DNA of 64,000 bases from Roseomonas sp. 18066 (lineage in GTDB: Bacteria; Pseudomonadota; Alphaproteobacteria; Acetobacterales; Acetobacteraceae): contig NZ_CACSJM010000008.1 of NCBI RefSeq assembly GCF_902706185.1, positions 1-64,000 of the forward strand, read 5' to 3'. The notes beneath the pieces were generated by a model that saw only the letters and a list, made by a program, of their open reading frames with translations, made no database searches and had not been told where the DNA came from. Both the position numbers and the translations under genes were made by a program. Every line of letters begins with the position of its first letter. The stretch's first letter is position 1. Shown in pieces: positions 61,101 through 64,000 of the stretch.

Positions 61101-64000
61101 CGATCGACCGAAACCCTGCTGCTGGGCTCGGCCAAGTCCAATATCGGCCATCTGGAATCGGCGGCCGGCATCGCCGGGCTGACGAAGCTGCTGCTGCAGC
61201 TGCGGCATGGCCAGGTGGCGCCCTCGCTGCATGCGCATCCGGCCAATCCGGCGATCGATTTCGCCGGCGGCGGCTTCGCGGTGGCGCAGGCGCTGCAGCC
61301 CTGGCGCAGCGCGGGGCCGCGCCGCGGCGGCGTCAGCAGCTTCGGCGCCGGCGGGGCGAACGCCCATCTGCTGGCCGAGGAAGCGCCACCCGCCACGACC
61401 ACCACACCGGCCGCCGGGCCTTTCCTGGTGGTGCTCTCGGCCCGCACCGCCGAGGCGCTGCGCGGCATCGTGGTATCGCTGGCCGCTTTCCTGGAGCGCG
61501 AGGCGCCGCCGCTGGCCGACCTCGCCTGGACGCTGGCCATGGGGCGGGAGGCGCTGGAACACCGCCTCGCCATTCCGGCGACCGATCTTGCTGCGCTGAC
61601 GGCCGCGCTGCGCGGCTTCCTCGCGTCGTCGTCGCGGAACTACCTGGCCGGCACGGCGGGTTTCGCCAACGAAGACACGCTGGAAACTCCCGATCTCGCC
61701 GCGCTCGCTCGCCACTGGATCGCCGGCGGCCGCGTCGACTGGGCGCGGATCTTCGCCGGCCAGCACCGGCAGCGGCTGCGCCTGCCGCGCTATCCCTTCG
61801 CCCGCGAGCGCTGCTGGCTGCCCGAGGCGCCGCCGCGCGTGCAGGCAACGACGAGCCTGCTCGGCCCCGCCATCCCCACGCTGTCGGCCGAGGCGCGCTG
61901 GCGCATCGACCTGACGGAAGACAATCCGCTGCTCGGCCAGCATCGCGTCGGCGGCCGCGCCATCCTGCCCGGGGTCGGCACCCTGCCGCTGGTCGCCGCC
62001 GCGCTGCGCCAGCTTGGCCGCGACACGGGCGCGCTCTATCTGCGCGACCTCGCCTGGCTGGCCCCCGCCGCCGCCGAAGCCGGGCGCCTGCGGGCCGAGC
62101 TCGCCCTGCGCCCGGAACCCGGCGGGCTGGGCTTCGCGCTGGAGGCCGAGGGCCGCATCCTGTCGCGCGGCCGCGTCGTCGAGCACAGCGACCTGGCCAA
62201 TGACGCGCCCCTCGTTGTCGAGCACGGCGACACCCTCGACGGCACGGCGGTCTATGCCCGGCTGGCGGCGCTCGGCCTCGACTACGGCCCTGCCTTCCGC
62301 GCCATCGTTTCTCTGTCTATGGGCGAAGACACGGTTCGTGGCGTCCTGGCGTCGCAAGAAGATATCCCCGGCAGCGAGCTCCAGGCCGGCATGCTGGATG
62401 CCGTGCTGCAAAGCGCCGCCATGCTGGTCTTCCGCCATGCCGAGGCGCGCCGCCTGCTGCCTTTGGCGCTGGAGGCCGTGGATATCCTCGGCCCCCTGCC
62501 CCGCCGCGGCATCGTCGAGGCCCGCCGCCTGACCCCCGCGACCCAGCGCGACGCCGCCGTCTTCGACGCCCTGCTGCGCGACGAGGCCGGGCGCGTCGTG
62601 CTGCGCCTGCGCGGCCTGGCCGGGCGCATCGACCGCACGACCCCGGCCGTCGAGGCAGACCCGCCGCTCGGCGACTGGCTGCTGACCCCGGGCTGGATCG
62701 CCGCCCCCGCCACCGGGGCGCCGCTGCTGGGCGCCACCCCGCCGCGCATCCTGGCGGCGACGCCGGAAGCCGTGGCCGCCCTGCCCGGCGCCGCGCTGAC
62801 CGCAACCTGGAATGCGCCCTCCCCGGAAACGCCCCTGGTCCTGGCCCTGGCCGAGGCGCCCGAGACCCCGCGCGCTTTGTTCCGCCTGCTGCAGGCGATG
62901 CGCCGGGCCGGTGGGGCGCGTCGCCTGCTGCTGCTGGCCCTGGCCGGCCCTGAGGCCACCCCCACCCCCTGGTGCGCCGCCGCCTTTGGGCTGTTGCGCA
63001 CCGCGGCGCGGGAATGGCCGGACTGGCAGCTGGGCACCGCTTGGCTTGCCGACTGGCACGACGCCCCAGCCACCCTGGCCGAGCCCGGCGACGCGCTGTC
63101 CCGCGACATCCTGTGGCGCGACGGCGTCCGGCAGGCGCGGGCGCTGCAGCCGCGTCCCTTCCCGGCCACCGGCGCAGCCCCCTGGCCGCGCGGCGGCCAT
63201 GCGGTGATCCTGGGCGGCGCCGGCGGCATCGGCCGCGCCCTGGCGCAGCGCCTGGCGCAACGTCATGGCATGCGGCTGTCGCTGATCGGCCGCCGCCCGG
63301 CCGACCACCCCGCGATCGCCGAAGCACTGGCCACGCTGCGCCAGGCTGGCGCCGAAGCGCGCTACCACCAGGCCGATGCCGCTGCCCCCGGCGCGCTGGC
63401 CGCCGCCATCCACACGGCGCGCGCCGAATTCGGCCCGGTGCAGGTGGCGATCCATTCGGCCATCGACATGCGCGACGCCAGCCTGGAGCGCATGGCGCCG
63501 GAGGACTTCGAGGCGGCGCTGGCGGTCAAGGCCGAGGGCAGCCTGGCGCTGGCCGCCGCCGTCGCGGAGGATCCGCTGGAACAATTCCTGCTGTTCTCCT
63601 CGGTCAATGCCTTTGCCGCCAATGCCGGCCAGGCGAATTACGTCGCCGGCTGCGCCTTCAAGGATGCGCTGGGGCTGCGGCTGGCCGCCGCCGGCCGCCC
63701 CGCCCGGGTGATCAACTGGGGCTTCTGGGGGGAGGTCGGCCGCGTCGCCGATGCCGCCACCGCCGCCCGCCTGGCGCGGCGCGGCGTCGAGCCCATCGCC
63801 ACCGCCGAAGGCCTGGCCGCGCTCGACGCCATTCTGTCCGTGACCGGCCCGGTGCAGGTCGCCGTGCTGAAGGGCGAGGCGCGGCTGCGCGACGCGCTGG
63901 GCGTCGCCGCGCCCGACAGCCTGCAGGCGCGGATGCAGGCGCATCTGGCCAGCGAGGCCGCGGGCATGGCCGGCGCCTGGGACGAATATGCGGCGCTGGA
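58188..64000 (+). CDS. Trans-AT polyketide synthase, partial (continues past window)
   Basis: 1937 codons seen; it starts at ATG 58188 overlapping the previous stop (ATGA) and stays open to the right edge. Domains: KS3 (C170 in QSACSGA, H305, H347), a linker ending in PLPSYPFAPERHW with no AT, ACP (S597 in FGIDSLL), KS4 (C813 in DTGCSAS, H948, H988), post-KS linker, DH (H1252 in HRVGGRAILP, D1404 in DAVLQ), and KR (GGAGGIG at 1676, S1805, Y1818). KS3-ACP has no reductive domain and would leave a beta-keto group or be non-elongating; the second module should give a double bond. The missing AT is supplied in trans. The carrier protein of the last module lies beyond the edge. Confidence 0.92.
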   Translation, partial: MTPPPDSIAVIGMAGRFPGAPDLSAFWRNLLEGRESIRRADQATLRAAGFDPADPRLVPAFGVLDDVDRFDAGFFGFPARRAARLDPQQRLLLECAWQALDHAGYGPGSHDAVVGTFLSMTASTYGDGNSDPDLGDGFFDLTSRDKDYAASRIAWRLDLTGPAMMVQSACSGALLAVHQAAEALLSGQCDMALAGGCSVTLPQGGYRQASGLMLSATGRLRAFDAAADGAVPGNGLGLVVLKPLSRALADGDTVLAVIRGSAVNNDGARKADYLAPSVAGQRRAILEALAMAEVPPASLGMVECHGTGTALGDPVEIRALGQAHDAAGGRGGAADCRIGSVKGNIGHLNAAGGIAGLIKAVLSVQHGRIPPSLFFNAPNPEIDLAGAGFAVATRAEDWPAIPGPRRAAVSAFGFGGTNVHMVLEQAPTVAVGASMAGPWPILLSARDEAALDRAAQALAAALEAPGAAPLADIAWTLATGRQAFSCRRAVVAGSHAEAARSLRAPAAPPLDADARRWCAGETIDWRSRFAERRRRVPLPSYPFAPERHWLSAPTTAAPVAAGASVLEELRAYFAAALQEAPEKLDPDAGWDRFGIDSLLVGTLTAGLRQKYPSLRSTALFEHGSLRKLAAHLAGLQPTPAAAVVDKDDPRIAVIGLSVRLPGAPDLDAFWDLLREGRSGISEIPAERWNWRDNTDKKTSRWGGFIADVDRFDPLLFGIAPREARMIDPQARLVLQAAWHALEDAGHHRASLKASAQGRDVGVFMGVMNMPWRLLGLAAAEAGMVVQGNHWSVANRVSHAFDFGGPSLAVDTGCSASLTALHLACDSLRRGECGVALAGGVNLVLHPVQPLELARTGVLASGPDCHVFGAAADGFVQGEGVGVAVLKPLAAALRDGDAIHGVILGSAVNAGGRTAGYTVPNPRAQAAVVARAIANAGVPADSISYVECHGTATALGDPVEIAGLADGLRAAGRSTETLLLGSAKSNIGHLESAAGIAGLTKLLLQLRHGQVAPSLHAHPANPAIDFAGGGFAVAQALQPWRSAGPRRGGVSSFGAGGANAHLLAEEAPPATTTTPAAGPFLVVLSARTAEALRGIVVSLAAFLEREAPPLADLAWTLAMGREALEHRLAIPATDLAALTAALRGFLASSSRNYLAGTAGFANEDTLETPDLAALARHWIAGGRVDWARIFAGQHRQRLRLPRYPFARERCWLPEAPPRVQATTSLLGPAIPTLSAEARWRIDLTEDNPLLGQHRVGGRAILPGVGTLPLVAAALRQLGRDTGALYLRDLAWLAPAAAEAGRLRAELALRPEPGGLGFALEAEGRILSRGRVVEHSDLANDAPLVVEHGDTLDGTAVYARLAALGLDYGPAFRAIVSLSMGEDTVRGVLASQEDIPGSELQAGMLDAVLQSAAMLVFRHAEARRLLPLALEAVDILGPLPRRGIVEARRLTPATQRDAAVFDALLRDEAGRVVLRLRGLAGRIDRTTPAVEADPPLGDWLLTPGWIAAPATGAPLLGATPPRILAATPEAVAALPGAALTATWNAPSPETPLVLALAEAPETPRALFRLLQAMRRAGGARRLLLLALAGPEATPTPWCAAAFGLLRTAAREWPDWQLGTAWLADWHDAPATLAEPGDALSRDILWRDGVRQARALQPRPFPATGAAPWPRGGHAVILGGAGGIGRALAQRLAQRHGMRLSLIGRRPADHPAIAEALATLRQAGAEARYHQADAAAPGALAAAIHTARAEFGPVQVAIHSAIDMRDASLERMAPEDFEAALAVKAEGSLALAAAVAEDPLEQFLLFSSVNAFAANAGQANYVAGCAFKDALGLRLAAAGRPARVINWGFWGEVGRVADAATAARLARRGVEPIATAEGLAALDAILSVTGPVQVAVLKGEARLRDALGVAAPDSLQARMQAHLASEAAGMAGAWDEYAAL

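Noticed and set aside
60228-63944. A 1238-codon minus-strand open frame opposite the second PKS
   Set aside because: Same composition effect. The plus-strand frame beginning at 58188 encodes KS, ACP, DH and KR motifs without a stop to the edge.

Overview
The window is a very GC-rich, densely coded chromosomal segment. Protein families and layout suggest an alphaproteobacterium of the Acetobacteraceae (Roseomonas-like): orphan Tat-type solute-binding proteins, NagBA next to a ROK regulator, DUF4126 and DHCW-cupin proteins, and many ATGA/TGATG gene overlaps. The taxonomic placement is inference. No rRNA, tRNA, CRISPR array or insertion sequence was recognised.

Left part (1-11.6 kb) is housekeeping and accessory metabolism: a partial DUF533 protein, a class A penicillin-binding protein, a DsbA-like isomerase, an ABM monooxygenase, a VOC protein, an alpha/beta hydrolase followed by a DUF4893 protein, a membrane diguanylate cyclase, a DUF4126 protein overlapping a mercuric-reductase-like flavoprotein, and a CaiB-type CoA-transferase divergent from a GntR regulator. 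Between that regulator and the next operon lies a tiny 24-codon ORF. It has a 17-nt perfect complement of the 16S rRNA 3' end as its ribosome-binding site and its own strong terminator.

11.6-18.2 kb is a minus-strand operon (isochorismatase-like hydrolase, glutamine-synthetase-like ligase, N-formylglutamate amidohydrolase, M20 peptidase). It is divergent from an orphan family-5 solute-binding protein that converges on an RpiR regulator. 18.2-26.8 kb holds an aldo/keto reductase, a small membrane protein, and a hexuronate/sugar-acid locus (uxuA, uxuB, GntR regulator, Zn alcohol dehydrogenase of the L-idonate type, MFS transporter, aldose-epimerase-like protein). 26.9-33.9 kb is an amino-sugar locus: ROK regulator divergent from nagB-nagA-ABC importer with overlapping or near-overlapping genes.

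36.1 kb to the right edge is a natural-product locus. It holds two stand-alone acyltransferase-family proteins (one a real AT, one with changed active-site surroundings that suggest an acyl hydrolase), an Sfp-type phosphopantetheinyl transferase, a degenerate RsbW-like ATPase/GNAT-like fusion, a HisC-like aminotransferase, an RND pump with its adaptor, and an adenosine-deaminase-like enzyme overlapping a 3734-residue megasynthase. That protein reads KS-(decayed AT)-DH-KR-(decayed methyltransferase)-ACP-ACP-KS-ACP-Cy-A-PCP. The next protein, KS-ACP-KS-DH-KR, runs off the right edge. No functional AT lies in either megasynthase, so this is a trans-AT PKS-NRPS hybrid. The Cy domain and an adenylation code close to that of cysteine predict a thiazoline or thiazole in the product.
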